A stretch of DNA of 64,000 nt from Henricia sp. BOLD:AAB3569 (GCA_037783545.1 JBBELK010000058.1:1240001-1304000); one strand, 5' to 3'. Shown: positions 59,601 to 62,142, counted from the stretch's first letter. Translations and numbers: made by a program. The notes: generated by a model from the letters alone, not told the origin.

Positions 59601-60892
59601 TGTGTGGGGGCCCAATTCTGTAACGACTCAATAACCTGCGAAGCCACAGCTTTCTGGGGTCTTGAAGGGCTTGTTATCATGGTTATGAATTCTTTAAGAT
59701 TGTTTTTGTGCAGATAACAATTTTGGTTTTAAAAAAAAAATCTTTAAAAGACTAGGACTAATACATGTAATATTAAAAGCATCGGTAAGAGCAGATTTGA
59801 TGGAAACACTTTCAGTCTGCCTCATGTTTTGCACACAGGGTTTGAAGCCCTGATCAACTACCGCGCCCATTCATGTGGCATTGGCCCGCCGCGCCCTAGG
59901 CCTCAGTCTTCCGGGTTCCCAGTCCATTACGCGTGCTGCATGCAGACAGCCCGCCCGGCAGGCTTGACGTGACACGGCAGGCTTGACGCGACACGGCCGC
60001 CGCCGGCCGTACGCGGTCATTGCCGGTAGTTGGTGACCATTCCACACGAAATATTCTCATTTCTCAAATACATTTTTGCACATTATCCATGGAAGTTGAC
60101 GATATTTTCCATAACAATGACGATCAAGCAAAACACGGTCGCTGCGATGCACGAAAAAACGATCACAAAAATTACGATCGACAACCCAGCTACATGTATG
60201 TCATGTAGGAAATTTATAAAAGTCGGAGGTACCCGGAGGTAGATGTTTTTGCTAACGTGTAGTTGGTGCGTTGACGGTGGCTTCGGAGCTACGTGGTATT
60301 AAAATAACAAGCCGGAGGTACTAGTAGGTTGTAGCATGTACTACACGGTAACAAAAAATTATACCTCCGGGTTACCTCTGGGTTACTCCGACCTGTACCT
60401 CCGGGTTTCAACCACACCCTGTACGTGCAGGGAATTTCACGATCAGAGTAAGATGCCAACTCGTGTTGTAAAACGCATGCTGATTGGCTGATCAGAACCC
60501 TGACATCCCTTCTGAAGGATGGAGCAATTGTAGTTGAGTGCCTTGCTAAAAAGCACAGGTACCATGACCAGGCATAGAACCTGTAGAACCAAGTTTTCAC
60601 CCGAGTGTTTTGAGTCTACGAGACAAACCACTTGACCATGGTACCCCACAATCACAAATTGACAGAATTTGATATTTATCTCTTGACAGTACTCCTTAGA
60701 GATTGAGGTGCTTAAAGACGAGCTTGAGAAAGTGACGCTCCAACTGGAGGAGACCCAGTTGAGACTGGAAGAGGAGGAGGTCCGAGCCGATAAGGCCATC
60801 GCTGAGATGAGGGTTGAGCTTGAGAACAGCCGGACCGAGCTGAGAAAACAACATGATGAAAAGGATAAACAGATTAAAGATATTATTTCAAG
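17536..60892 (+). CDS. SYNGAP1/DAB2IP/RASAL2-like: SynGAP/DAB2IP/RASAL2-family Ras GTPase-activating protein, 17 exons, partial at both ends
   Basis: This gene should encode a membrane- or scaffold-associated GAP that speeds GTP hydrolysis by Ras/Rap-type GTPases. The 17 exons are 17536-17636, 35202-35296, 38333-38563, 41052-41153, 41996-42094, 42986-43068, 44168-44222, 45751-45862, 47253-47415, 48624-48703, 49760-49822, 52213-52412, 53754-53897, 55247-55337, 56360-56470, 56929-58974 and 60690-60892. All have AG acceptors and GT donors and all junction phases match, giving about 1,325 residues. Domain order is a basic N-terminus (about 1-60), PH C-terminal half (about 90-142), C2 (about 150-270), RasGAP (about 290-545), a Ser/Thr-rich region (about 580-1258) and a coiled coil (1259-1325 and on). 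The arginine finger is in FRANTMATK (R354) and the [12 protein letters not shown] motif is at 466-476. Human family members have the same order and many identical stretches (IHPEKDN, CEVDP, KRTKS). Start and stop codons are not in view. The exact paralogue cannot be assigned because invertebrates may have one ancestral member. Confidence 0.95.
17693..18583. repeat. TIR element family J, copy 2, interrupted by family E
   Basis: The left end TGTTTCTGTTGGGATCCATT and the right end CAAATGTTCAGTAGAAACAT delimit it. Family E lies inside at 17873-18365. Removing E leaves a unit close to copy 1 in layout. It begins 57 bp after exon A. Confidence 0.8.
17873..18365. repeat. TIR element family E (nested) built of ACCCGTGT words
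   Basis: The left end has TTTTCACTATGAAAA and the right end TTCATAGTGTGAAAAGGCCT. Between them the word ACCCGTGTTGA or ACACGGGT recurs more than a dozen times in both orientations. No ORF is supported. Confidence 0.85.
18632..18985 (+). repeat. Repeat family L, copy 3
   Basis: It shares CCTATGGGTGTTGAGATTTT, CTCAATCCGTATATTTTCAA, GCAGTGATTACACCAACCTT and TATATGATTGTTAGGTTAGA with copy 1. It is the longest copy together with 4738-5096. Confidence 0.83.
19155..19552. repeat. TIR element family B, copy 1
   Basis: The outer ends are GTGTCCGCATTGGACTTCTA and AAGTCCAATGCGGACAGGCC, which are inverted. Inner blocks ACCGAGACGATGGTAAAA, GGAAAAGTTACTGAGAGGAA and ACGTACGCTTCCAG are shared with five other copies (20169-20500, 39595-39726, 43234-43640, 48800-49195, 52657-52826). 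It is non-coding and probably a MITE. Confidence 0.9.
20003..20155. repeat. Degenerate family B fragment
   Basis: GTGTGTCTGCATTTGACTTT and AAGACGCTGGTAAAT resemble family B with many changes. It lies just before a better copy. Confidence 0.55.
20169..20500. repeat. TIR element family B, copy 2
   Basis: It starts TGTCCGCATTGGACTTTTTT and ends AAGTCCAATGTGGACACGGC. The interior contains CGAGTCGAGCGGTTACTTTT and CTGGCCAACTGCTGCCCAGG, as in 43234-43640. Confidence 0.9.
20680..20700. repeat. Poly-C tract
   Basis: An uninterrupted run of about 20 C residues lies in a C-rich stretch. It is likely length-variable. Confidence 0.9.
21241..21377. repeat. Small TIR element (about 137 bp)
   Basis: TTCCAACTGTTAGGTACGAT on the left pairs with ATCGTACCTAATCGTTGGAA on the right. 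The outer CTCCCACTGCGAATTT and AAATTCGC also pair. It is non-coding. Confidence 0.8.
21722..22158. repeat. TIR element family C, copy 3
   Basis: The ends are GTGTTTACACTGGTCCCGAG and AGCTCAGGATCAAGTGTAAA. The core is the inverse of that in copy 1 (for example GATCTCGAGCG near the left). Decay is moderate. Confidence 0.85.
22159..23565. other. Mostly unassigned intronic sequence
   Basis: A partial family I end (CAGGGGCCAATTTCGTTTAG, about 23420) is the only recognised piece. Several GGCCCGT/ACCGGGCC-like words occur around 22780-23000. No exon was found. Confidence 0.4.
23566..23951. repeat. TIR element family F built of AACCCGGGGTTA words
   Basis: The left end is ACCCCTTTCCTACTACCAAA and the right end AGTTTGTAGTGGGAAAAGGG. 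The interior iterates CCCCGGGTTAA, TAACCCGGGG and GTAGTGGGAAACCA. It is non-coding. Confidence 0.83.
24293..24716. repeat. TIR element family I, copy 4, with a second family I-like unit and small ORF inside
   Basis: The outer ends GGGGCCAATTTCATAAAACA and TGTTTTATGAAATTGGCCCA are inverted. A second, inner unit begins at about 24371 (GGGCCTATTTCATAAGAGAG) and ends near 24655 (AACAGTTTTATGAAATGG). Between them is a 60-residue ORF (24449-24631) that reads [20 protein letters not shown], with no recognised family. Confidence 0.75.
24920..25396. repeat. Local duplication, copy 1
   Basis: It is directly repeated at 25806-26290 with few differences and small indels (for example GAATTATTT present only in copy 2). 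It is non-coding, and the ORFs inside are unsupported. Confidence 0.93.
25397..25630 (+). repeat. tRNA-derived SINE, family 2, copy
   Basis: The A-box-like TTTAGCTGAACTGGTAGGGC and the B-box-like GAGTTCAAATCTTGATGGGG lie about 35 bp apart. A T/G-rich body follows that is shared with 28196-28440. Confidence 0.72.
25666..25812. repeat. TIR element family J, truncated copy 3
   Basis: It starts GCGTGTTTCTATTGAGATCC and includes GGTAAATAGCGGGGACAATT. It stops abruptly where the second duplication copy starts, at a shared GAATTT. Confidence 0.85.
25806..26290. repeat. Local duplication, copy 2
   Basis: It matches 24920-25396 and is fused at its left end to the family J fragment. The junction shares a short GAATTT microhomology. 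Confidence 0.93.
26290..26435. repeat. Long near-perfect hairpin
   Basis: Arms start ATATTGGATGGCTTTGAGGG and GGTGATATGAGAATATACCG and are complemented on the other side, with a short GAAGGC-like loop near 26357. The stem is about 65 bp including flanks. Confidence 0.9.
26438..26733. repeat. TIR element with CpG-rich alternating core
   Basis: The ends TTATATAAAATGAAGCTTTG and AAGCTTCATTTTATATAATA are inverted. The core contains ACGCGCGCGCGTACGCGTGT at about 26611-26630. Small ORFs on both strands follow composition and are not supported as genes. Confidence 0.78.
26806..27250 (+). repeat. TIR element family K, copy 2
   Basis: It is close to 12572-13064 along its length, including GTCTCATGAGACGAAAACTA and ACCAATGATGTATACTGCCT. 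Confidence 0.92.
27267..28105 (+). repeat. tRNA(Ser/Leu)-type SINE, family 1, interrupted copy
   Basis: The head GTGGGGTACCGTGGCTGAGT with the A box is at 27267-27304. The rest, from GCAATCATGGGTGAAAACCT on, resumes at about 27786, so roughly 0.48 kb of other DNA sits in the head. The body CCATCCTTCGGAAGGGATGT and the tail ending in (AAT)n to 28105 match 47691-48044. Confidence 0.85.
28196..28440 (+). repeat. tRNA-derived SINE, family 2, copy
   Basis: The head TGTAGCTCAGCTGTAGAGCA and B-box-like TTTCAAATCCTGATGAGGAC are followed by a T/G-rich body (TTGTTTTGCTTGTTTGTTTT) shared with 25500-25620. Confidence 0.75.
28441..29045. other. Unassigned intronic sequence
   Basis: No supported exon or element was found. 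Confidence 0.35.
29050..30187. repeat. Family B-related TIR element containing another TIR element
   Basis: GTTCCCATTGGACTTGTTTA at the left and AAAGTCCAATGGGAACACGC at the right are inverted and resemble the family B end with G-to-C type changes. GGTCGCGGTAACTTCCCGCA (left of insertion) and GGTCACAGTAACTTCCCGTG (right of it) also belong to this outer unit. The inner element lies at 29388-30108. Confidence 0.75.
29388..30108. repeat. TIR element nested in 29050-30187
   Basis: The left end CCCTTTTCACACGAGGCCAA and the right end, whose complement reads GGCCTATTCACACAACATTA, are inverted. Matching inner CAAGACTTGAG and CTCAAGCCTTG words support this. CpG-rich sequence lies near 29690-29720. Confidence 0.72.
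30640..30950 (+). repeat. Diverged tandem repeat, about 100-bp unit, three to four copies
   Basis: Each unit has GGCAGCA.TT.GAGACAA then TCTTTGATTCAACTGC and TTTGTGAGTG.GACAG. Units start near 30648, 30750 and 30855 and diverge towards the right. No ORF is kept across units. Confidence 0.75.
30951..31800. other. Unassigned intronic sequence with a short match to 11765-11845
   Basis: AATTTGCAAATGAAAAGACG and following bases (31110-31195) resemble 11770-11850, so part is a dispersed repeat. Related words (TCTACACTG, CGCTTCA, CTTGT) recur twice between 31200 and 31480. No gene is supported. Confidence 0.45.
31855..31955 (-). repeat. tRNA-like SINE head, family 2 type
   Basis: On the minus strand TATAGCTCAGCTGGTGGAGC is an A-box-like start. 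It is followed by GCGAGTCAGAGGTCTCGGCT and a degenerate B box. It does not form a convincing full tRNA. Confidence 0.65.
32661..32865 (+). repeat. Foldback family A, half copy
   Basis: It starts GGGTCTTTCCACAGTAAAAG and includes CCCAAAAAGGGTTACAAATA and CTTTCTAAAAACCCTGTGTA. It is directly followed by a family Q fragment. Confidence 0.87.
32876..32952 (+). repeat. Family Q terminal fragment
   Basis: AATAAACTCCTCAAAAAAGA to CTCTCTTGTTACTACATCAT matches one arm of the whole element at 51292-51788. Confidence 0.85.
33789..34602. repeat. TIR element family G (nested level 2)
   Basis: It starts GGCCTTTTCCCACTAGAACA and iterates CCCCGGGGT, CTCGCCCCGG and similar words. Its right terminal part is short compared with the copy ending at 48543 (TCTAGTGGAAAAAGGCCTAA). 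It hosts element Z at 34021-34553. Confidence 0.75.
34021..34553. repeat. TIR element family Z (nested level 3)
   Basis: The ends AGGGGCGGTATTCAATTCAA and TTGAATACCGCCCCTGG are inverted. The subterminal region repeats AAGTAAAATACTTA-type words. The core (34160-34330) is GC-richer. Confidence 0.87.
35202..35296 (+). CDS. RasGAP exon B: KRTKS basic motif
   Basis: The correct frame reads [18 protein letters not shown] then [13 protein letters not shown]. It corresponds to GFFSKRLKGSIKRTKSQ(S/P)KLDR in vertebrate relatives. An overlapping ORF in another frame is a shadow. The acceptor is TTGTCAG. The donor GTAAGT leaves two bases (GA) that join the first base of exon C to make a Glu codon. The basic stretch probably contributes to membrane or phospholipid contact, by analogy with the family. 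Confidence 0.88.
35460..35870. repeat. AT-rich TTTAAAA low-complexity tract
   Basis: It is composed almost wholly of TTTTTAAAATTAAACTTT-like words in both orientations. It lies in the intron after exon B. No element ends are visible. Confidence 0.8.
36830..37260 (+). repeat. Tandem tRNA-derived SINEs, family 2
   Basis: Heads are at about 36957 (GCCTCATAGCTCAGCTGATA) and 37105 (GCCTTATGGCTCAGCTGGTA), with B boxes (GGTCTCGGGTTCAGC; GGTCTCAGGTTTTAATCC). A tail CATTTCCATGGTGATTATGT follows the second. A similar tail at 36842 precedes the first, suggesting three neighbouring insertions or a local duplication. Confidence 0.78.
37431..38113. repeat. TIR element family H containing family I
   Basis: GGTCACACCAGATCGTACAA at left and GGTCCGGTGTGACTGGGCTT at right are inverted. 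The interior iterates TCGTACGATC-like and CATGACTG words. A complete family I element sits at 37841-38085 near the right end. Confidence 0.82.
37841..38085. repeat. TIR element family I, copy 5 (nested)
   Basis: GGGGACAATTTCATAAAGCT and AGCTTTATGAAATTGGCCCC flank it, with CTGTTTAGCAGAACAATTTG subterminal words in both orientations. It is one of the best preserved copies. It ends about 250 bp before exon C. Confidence 0.92.
38333..38563 (+). CDS. RasGAP exon C: C-terminal half of PH domain
   Basis: It encodes [20 protein letters not shown], then a stretch with [16 protein letters not shown] and [13 protein letters not shown]. The family reads SHESLL...VHSSILGQ(D/E)FCFEVT...SCRSAAERDKWMENL, where the Trp ends the last helix of the PH domain. 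The acceptor is TTTGGCAG. The donor GTATAG follows GAAAG, so a Ser codon is split (AG|C) with exon D. Confidence 0.95.
39595..39726. repeat. Family B fragment
   Basis: ACCGAGACGATGGGTACTTT and AGTCCAGCGGTTACTTTTCC match 43250-43375. Both termini are missing. Sequence from 39730 to 39900 has ACCGAAAACGTTCGCAC-like words of an unidentified element. Confidence 0.83.
40147..40615 (-). other. Tandemly duplicated module with TATA box and 139-residue minus-strand ORF
   Basis: Two units of about 170 bp (from about 40171 and 40339) are almost identical. On the minus strand TATAAATA at about 40607-40614 is followed by ATGGCGGCGCCC (start 40566) and an ORF. The ORF repeats [20 protein letters not shown] twice and has a TTTTTTTCTTTTTACAG acceptor-like tract in each unit. 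It may be a first exon of a transposon or a small host gene. No family is recognised and it sits in an intron of the RasGAP gene. Confidence 0.55.
41052..41153 (+). CDS. RasGAP exon D: PH-C2 linker and start of C2 domain
   Basis: It encodes [20 protein letters not shown] then [24 protein letters not shown] and LKLWIIEAK-like residues are hallmarks of DAB2IP and its relatives, and the second part is the first beta strand of the C2 domain. The acceptor is TTTCGCAG and the donor is GTGAGT, ending in phase 2 (AA|G, Lys). Confidence 0.96.
41485..41560. repeat. (TTTA)n microsatellite
   Basis: Two blocks of TTTATTTATTTATT units are separated by about 25 bp in the intron after exon D. Confidence 0.9.
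41812..41930. repeat. Hairpin element in intron after exon D
   Basis: AAAGGGTGGATTCTGAAAC and TAGAATCCACCCTTTAA form a stem of about 15 bp (41877-41912). The left part has GACGCACGTCGC and GTGACACGCGTCA words. It ends about 65 bp before exon E. Confidence 0.7.
41996..42094 (+). CDS. RasGAP exon E: C2 domain
   Basis: It encodes [20 protein letters not shown] then [12 protein letters not shown]. Relatives read YYCELCLDD.LYARTT.K...D.VFWGEHFEF. The acceptor is TGTAG and the donor is GTAAGT, phase 2. Confidence 0.97.
42283..42712. repeat. Foldback family A, full palindromic copy
   Basis: Two arms of about 200 bp are inverted copies. Outer ends are GTTTCCACGGTAAAGGGGGC and GCCTTTACCGTGGAAAGAC. 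The centre holds ATATACGCTCGTAACCAGAA and its inverse. No coding region is present. It fills much of the 891-bp intron between exons E and F. Confidence 0.95.
42986..43068 (+). CDS. RasGAP exon F: C2 domain
   Basis: It encodes [16 protein letters not shown] then [11 protein letters not shown], corresponding to NLPP...VHLYRETDKKKKK..YLG in DAB2IP. The acceptor is TTACAG and the donor is GTAAGT, ending in phase 1 within a Gly codon. Confidence 0.95.
43234..43640. repeat. TIR element family B, copy in intron F-G
   Basis: It starts CTGTCCGCATTGGACTTTTT and ends GAGTCCAATGCGGACACGGC. It has the full set of internal blocks (ACGTACGCTTCCA complement, TGCGCATGCTC). It is one of the two best full copies. 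Confidence 0.93.
44168..44222 (+). CDS. RasGAP exon G: C2 domain micro-exon (55 bp)
   Basis: It encodes [19 protein letters not shown], matching G(L)VS(L)P...GRQFVEKWYP in the family. The acceptor is GTTTCAG. The donor GTAAGT splits the Trp codon (TG|G). The following intron carries the mariner-like element. Confidence 0.93.
44635..45632 (-). mobile_element. Tc1/mariner-like DNA transposon, decayed, with TA target sites
   Basis: TA dinucleotides flank both ends (44633-44634, 45633-45634). The termini are CAGGGTGTTTCAAAAATA and the inverted GTCAAAACGCCCTG, and inverted similarity continues for about 250 bp inward on each side. On the minus strand near 45300-45120 the sequence reads [20 protein letters not shown] then [20 protein letters not shown], matching the second-Asp region of DDE transposases (Q.DGAP.H...VR..L...F...I......EWP..SPDL.PLD). 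The N-terminal half is absent and frames are broken, so it is inactive. Confidence 0.88.
45751..45862 (+). CDS. RasGAP exon H: end of C2 domain and entry to GAP domain
   Basis: It encodes [20 protein letters not shown] then [20 protein letters not shown](A/T)RYQ(T/S)I.ILP...Y.E(F/L)A is diagnostic of the family. The acceptor is TTCTTCAG and the donor is GTAAGA, phase 0. Confidence 0.96.
45914..46289 (-). repeat. tRNA(Ser/Leu)-type SINE, family 1
   Basis: Read on the minus strand it starts GTGGGGTACCGTGGCCAAGC, has the B box GGTTCGAACCTCCCC and the body CCATCCTTCGGAAGGGATGT, and ends in (AAT)n at the low-coordinate side. It matches 47691-48044 inverted. Confidence 0.92.
46290..47225. other. 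Unassigned intronic sequence
   Basis: No exon or named element was found between the SINE and exon I. Confidence 0.35.
47253..47415 (+). CDS. RasGAP exon I: GAP domain N-terminal helices
   Basis: It encodes [20 protein letters not shown], then [17 protein letters not shown] and [17 protein letters not shown]. It aligns with LC..LEP...(A/V)K.KEE.A.ALVHILQSTGK..DFL.D..MSEV. The loop before the next exon is slightly shorter than in vertebrates (no EVDRCGDNEH-type insert). The acceptor is GTTTCAG and the donor is GTGAGT, phase 1. Confidence 0.96.
47691..48044 (+). repeat. tRNA(Ser/Leu)-type SINE, family 1, full copy
   Basis: The head GTGGGGTACCGTGGCCGAGT includes the A box TGGCCGAGTGG, typical of tRNA-Ser/Leu. 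The B box is GGTTCGAATCCGG. A conserved body of about 250 bp and an (ATA)n tail follow. RNA polymerase III transcription is expected from these boxes. Confidence 0.94.
48175..48543. repeat. Family G-like element, copy 2
   Basis: It ends ATCTAGTGGAAAAAGGCCTA and iterates CCCCGGGGC, CACCCCGG and similar words like 33789-34602. The left end is unclear. Confidence 0.65.
48624..48703 (+). CDS. RasGAP exon J: arginine-finger segment
   Basis: It encodes [20 protein letters not shown] then MKLIGGK. The Arg of FRANTMATK is the catalytic arginine finger, equivalent to the FRENTLATKAIEEYM motif of SynGAP and DAB2IP, so GAP activity is expected. The acceptor is TTGCAG and the donor is GTGAGC, phase 0. 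Confidence 0.97.
48800..49195. repeat. TIR element family B, copy in intron J-K
   Basis: It starts CTGTCCGCATTGGACTTTTT and ends AAGTCCAACGCGGACACGGC. It is a full-length copy, close to 43234-43640. Confidence 0.93.
49305..49680 (+). repeat. tRNA(Ser/Leu)-type SINE with variant 3' tail
   Basis: The head GGGGTACTGTGGCTGAGTGG and the body up to TTTGTCTCTGGCC match family 1. From GTCGGCTGCTAATGGCGCCA on it differs. The same variant tail is present inverted at 59440-59577, so this is a distinct subfamily. Confidence 0.85.
49760..49822 (+). CDS. RasGAP exon K: GAP domain (63 bp)
   Basis: It encodes 21 residues, [20 protein letters not shown] and E. It matches YLQDALGEFIKALYES(D/E)ENCE in the family. 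The acceptor is CCACAG and the donor is GTGAGA, phase 0 on both sides. Confidence 0.95.
49930..50570. repeat. ACTCGGACT-word element (family P-like)
   Basis: Both edges have ACTCGAGT/CCGAGTCC-type words (AACACGAGTCCAGACTCAGA left, GGGCCGAGTCCACCCGAGTC right), with less ordered sequence between. The boundary is uncertain. Confidence 0.5.
50999..52082. repeat. Element family P built of GACTTGACTTGAGACTCGAA words
   Basis: The ends AGGGTTGTAACGACTCGG and GAGACTTGTTACAACCCTGG are inverted. Flanking both sides of the central insertion are tandem units of GACTTGACTTGAGACTCGAA type on one side and GACTTGACTTGGGACTCGAA type on the other. A related element is at 61002-61405. Confidence 0.85.
51292..51788. 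repeat. TIR element family Q, full copy (nested)
   Basis: The ends TAATAAACTCTTCAAAAAAA and TTTTTTTACGGAGTTTATAA are inverted, with long inner arms GACGATTTCTCTCTTGTTAC and AAGAGAGAAATCGTCAGTCA. Further pairing occurs at ATTGGAAAGCCCTGTTATTC and its inverse. It is almost wholly a foldback. Confidence 0.9.
52213..52412 (+). CDS. RasGAP exon L: GAP domain core
   Basis: It starts with [20 protein letters not shown], continues through [21 protein letters not shown] and ends in ICDKLI. The family reads VDP.K....L.EHQ.NL.MCCELA.CK(I/V)(I/V)NS...FP.ELKEVF.SW. The acceptor is CTAACAG and the donor is GTGCGG, phase 2. Confidence 0.96.
52512..52604 (+). repeat. Family O fragment
   Basis: TACAGTGAAACATGCCTATA through CAAGGTGGCCTTAATAGCAG matches 15702-15865. 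Confidence 0.85.
52657..53039. repeat. Family B fragment fused to family A half element
   Basis: 52657-52826 is family B (GTGTCCGCATTGGACTTTTT to TTTACGGCCCGGAC). It runs into family A at ATATACGCTCGTAACCGGGA, which continues to GTGGAAAGAC at 53039. The two families share an ACGCT word at the joint, suggesting a microhomology junction. A tiny family Q end lies at 52627-52655. Confidence 0.82.
53131..53702 (-). repeat. TIR element family K, reverse copy, interrupted
   Basis: The left part GGTTGGTTTTAATCATGCAT and the right part TTACCAATCATGTATACTAT belong to family K. About 0.5 kb (53172-53668) is inserted between them. It ends 51 bp before exon M. Confidence 0.82.
53172..53668. repeat. Nested element with long hairpin and CpG-rich core
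   Basis: AATGTTGACTGGTGTGGTGT and CACCACACCAGTCAACAATT form a long hairpin (about 53181-53275). TATCCCGTCTTGGTATCAGA and its partner CAAGACGGGGTATAA pair across the rest. The core (53385-53570) is rich in GCGCGTACG-type words. Confidence 0.75.
53754..53897 (+). CDS. RasGAP exon [13 protein letters not shown] signature
   Basis: It contains [20 protein letters not shown], then [20 protein letters not shown] and [22 protein letters not shown] is the RasGAP signature that supports the arginine finger and contacts Ras. The acceptor is GTGCAG and the donor is GTAAGT, phase 2 (AA|G). Confidence 0.98.
54209..54325. repeat. Small TIR element family T, copy 1
   Basis: GCGAGTTCAATAGCACAATA and TATTGCGCTATTGAACGCGC are inverted, with GTACGCCGGTATT and GGTATGCATACG words between. 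A partial copy is at 55975-56075. Confidence 0.87.
54592..54911 (-). repeat. tRNA-type SINE with LINE-like 3' tail
   Basis: On the minus strand it begins GTACCACGGCCGAGTGGTTT (A box). It has a B box GGTTTGATTCCCAGCC and a body partly like family 1 (GCCCTTGGACAAGGCACTTT). It ends GCGCTATATAGACACCATTA, which resembles the 3' tail of the LINE at 7044-7360. Confidence 0.78.
55247..55337 (+). CDS. RasGAP exon N: GAP domain
   Basis: It encodes [20 protein letters not shown] then [10 protein letters not shown], matching FG.KEEYM.FMN.FLE.EW..M..FL.EIS in DAB2IP and RASAL2. The acceptor is CAACAG and the donor is GTGGGT, phase 0. Confidence 0.96.
55975..56075. repeat. Family T partial copy
   Basis: GGCGTACGTATTGCGCTGTT then GAACGCGCCCC matches the right half of 54209-54325. 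The left half is only weakly present. Confidence 0.72.
56360..56470 (+). CDS. RasGAP exon O: end of GAP domain
   Basis: It encodes [20 protein letters not shown] then [17 protein letters not shown]. Relatives read F(E/D)GYIDLGRELS.LHSLLWE. The acceptor is TTCCCAG and the donor is GTAAGA, phase 0. Confidence 0.95.
56476..56622. repeat. Small TIR element starting 6 bp after exon O
   Basis: GTGTTCACACTTGATTAGGA and GCACCTGATCATA ends, with GGATCTGATCC, TCAGATCC and GTAGATCAGG words between. It adjoins the exon O donor closely. Confidence 0.7.
56678..56890 (-). repeat. TIR element family K, reverse truncated copy
   Basis: TTAAAGGCAGTACACATGAT, then CACAGATTTACACATAACTT and GTCTCGCGAGACG match family K inverted. 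It stops at CAAAACCACTTCGCCC, 38 bp before exon P. Confidence 0.88.
56929..58974 (+). CDS. RasGAP exon P: 682-residue Ser/Thr-rich tail exon
   Basis: It opens with [16 protein letters not shown], like SKLGPLPRIL in DAB2IP, and [16 protein letters not shown] resembles the LQKIFEDPTDSDL part of RASAL2. The rest is low-complexity and rich in Ser, Thr and Pro. The SFQNPAYQL motif (Asn codon at 57601, about residue 801) is the counterpart of SFQNPLF and SFQNPVY in vertebrates and is NPxY-like. Basic sites RRTVS and TRSLS could be phosphorylated or bind 14-3-3 proteins (inference). The long single exon contrasts with the 55-231 bp exons before it. The donor is ATG|GTGAGT, phase 0. If that intron is retained, translation runs to a stop at 59038-59040. 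Confidence 0.96.
59440..59577 (-). repeat. SINE variant-tail fragment
   Basis: GTGGGTGGCGCCATTGGTTG through GGCTTTACATCC matches the inverse of 49445-49565 and shows the variant tail. Confidence 0.82.
60222..60415. repeat. Element of GGAGGTACCCGGAGGT words
   Basis: GTCGGAGGTACCCGGAGGTA at left and TACCTCCGGGTTACCTCTGG with GTACCTCCGGGTT at right are inverted. It lies in the intron before the coiled-coil exon. Confidence 0.72.
60502..60650 (-). repeat. SINE family 1 head fragment
   Basis: On the minus strand GTGGGGTACCATGGTCAAGT starts the head and the copy ends inside the body at CCATCCTTCAGAAGGGATGT. It finishes 40 bp before exon Q. Confidence 0.85.
60690..60892 (+). CDS. RasGAP exon Q: C-terminal coiled coil (last exon in window)
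   Basis: It encodes [20 protein letters not shown], then heptad-rich Glu/Lys/Leu sequence ending [16 protein letters not shown]. It aligns with the family coil ending R..QQ.EKD.Q(M/I)KSII(S/G)RLM.VEEEL. The acceptor is CTTGACAG. The donor GTGGGT leaves AG, so an Arg or Ser codon is completed by an exon beyond the window. No exon for the LM.VEEEL continuation was seen before 64000. Confidence 0.95.
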
Positions 60893-61001
60893 GTGGGTAA
60901 AGAATGGCGGTATTAAAGGTGTTTGGTATTATTGGTCAAGAGATACGAGTGTCAAGTACGTGCTATAAAAAGTTTGGATGGCATTGTACAGTGTTGTAGT
61001 C

Positions 61002-61405
61002 GAGTCACCAAAATCGAGTCCGAGTCACGAGTCACTAGCCTCGAGTCAGAGTCACGAGTCACTTTCCTTGAGTCAGAGTCACAAGTCACTTTCCTTGAGT
61101 CAGAGTCACAAGTCACTTTCCTCGAGTCCGAGTCATGAGTCACTTGTTCGCCAAATTAATGAAACTGAATCTGCTATAGTTTCGTTCACACAGTATCTGT
61201 GATGACGTGCTCGTGCGCTCCTTGCCGGCCTGGTCGGGCAGTGTACATAATCACGCATCGTAGTGTTTTTCCCAAGAATCCTGCATTAAGTGCGCGAATA
61301 TATATCTTTTTCTTTTTTGAAATATGTGACTCGTGAGTCACGAGTCATCATGTTAGAGTCCGAGTTCGAATGTGACCCGAGTCGATTCCAAACGACTTGA
61401 CAGTG
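61002..61405. repeat. Element of GAGTCACGAGTCAC words (family P relative)
   Basis: CGAGTCCGAGTCACGAGTCA on the left, then repeated CTTGAGTCAGAGTCACAAGT units. The right side has GTGACTCGTGAGTCACGAGT then GAGTCCGAGTTCGAA, inverted. It produces spurious repetitive ORFs in several frames. Confidence 0.82.
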
Positions 61406-61417
61406 ATGAACTTGGCC

Positions 61418-61670
61418 AAAATTTCAGATAGCTGCTTAAGGGCTTATTTTCTGCTAAGCGAGCTTCAGGCTATTTCGTAGACATGGTCAACACTAAGCAC
61501 CAGAGCCAAACTTGAGTAAAGATAGACACAACAGTAGCCATTTCTAAGCACGCTTAAGCCTAAGCACACAGCGACTTCGAAATAGTGCTTAAACCAAGTA
61601 CAACTCATCTGCTAAGTAAGCACACTTTTTCAGCTAATGCTTTATGCAGAACCATGAAATTCGGCCGTGG
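61418..61670. repeat. Family I-like element, diverged
   Basis: GCTGCTTAAGGGCTTATTTT, CTAAGCACGCTTAAGCCTAA and AACCATGAAATTCGGCCGTG resemble family I ends and words. It is more decayed than other copies. Confidence 0.65.
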
Positions 61671-61735
61671 TCATGACTTGCAAGTGTCAAACGCATTTTT
61701 GTGAATGAAAGAACTCACAAATTTCATTGGGCAAT

Positions 61736-62142
61736 TGGGTCTTCCCACAGTAAAGGGGGCATTTTGGAAACACAGACCATATTTTCGAGGAAATACCTTT
61801 GTCTAGTCTCAAAATAAAAGAAATAAGTTTCAGTTGTTCTGAAGAGATAACTTAGGCCCAAAAAGGGTTACAAATAGTGTGACAACATGCCTCTCTAAAA
61901 ACCTTGTGTACAAATTTCCAATATACGCTCGTAACAGGGACGGCCTAAAATGTAACACAAGTGTCCGTCCCGGTTACGAGCGTATATTGGAAATTTGTAC
62001 ACAAGGTTTTTAGAGAGGCATGTTGTCAAACTATTTGTAACCCTTTTTGGGCCTAAGTTATCTCTTCAGAACAACTGAAACTTATTTCTGAAACTTATAT
62101 GGTCTGTGTTGCCAAAATGCCCCCTTTACCGTGGAAAGACTC
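61736..62142. repeat. Foldback family A, full palindromic copy
   Basis: The ends GTCTTCCCACAGTAAAGGGG and CCCTTTACCGTGGAAAGAC are inverted and the arms meet at GGACGGCCTAAAATGTAACA. CAATTG occurs just outside both ends and could be a target-site duplication. Confidence 0.94.

Noticed and set aside
60923-61202. ORFs with ESRVTSLESES and SHESLSLSQ repeats, the latter resembling the family SHESLL motif
   Set aside because: They derive from GAGTCACGAGTCAC words of a family P-like element. The similarity to SHESLL is coincidental, since the real motif is in exon C.
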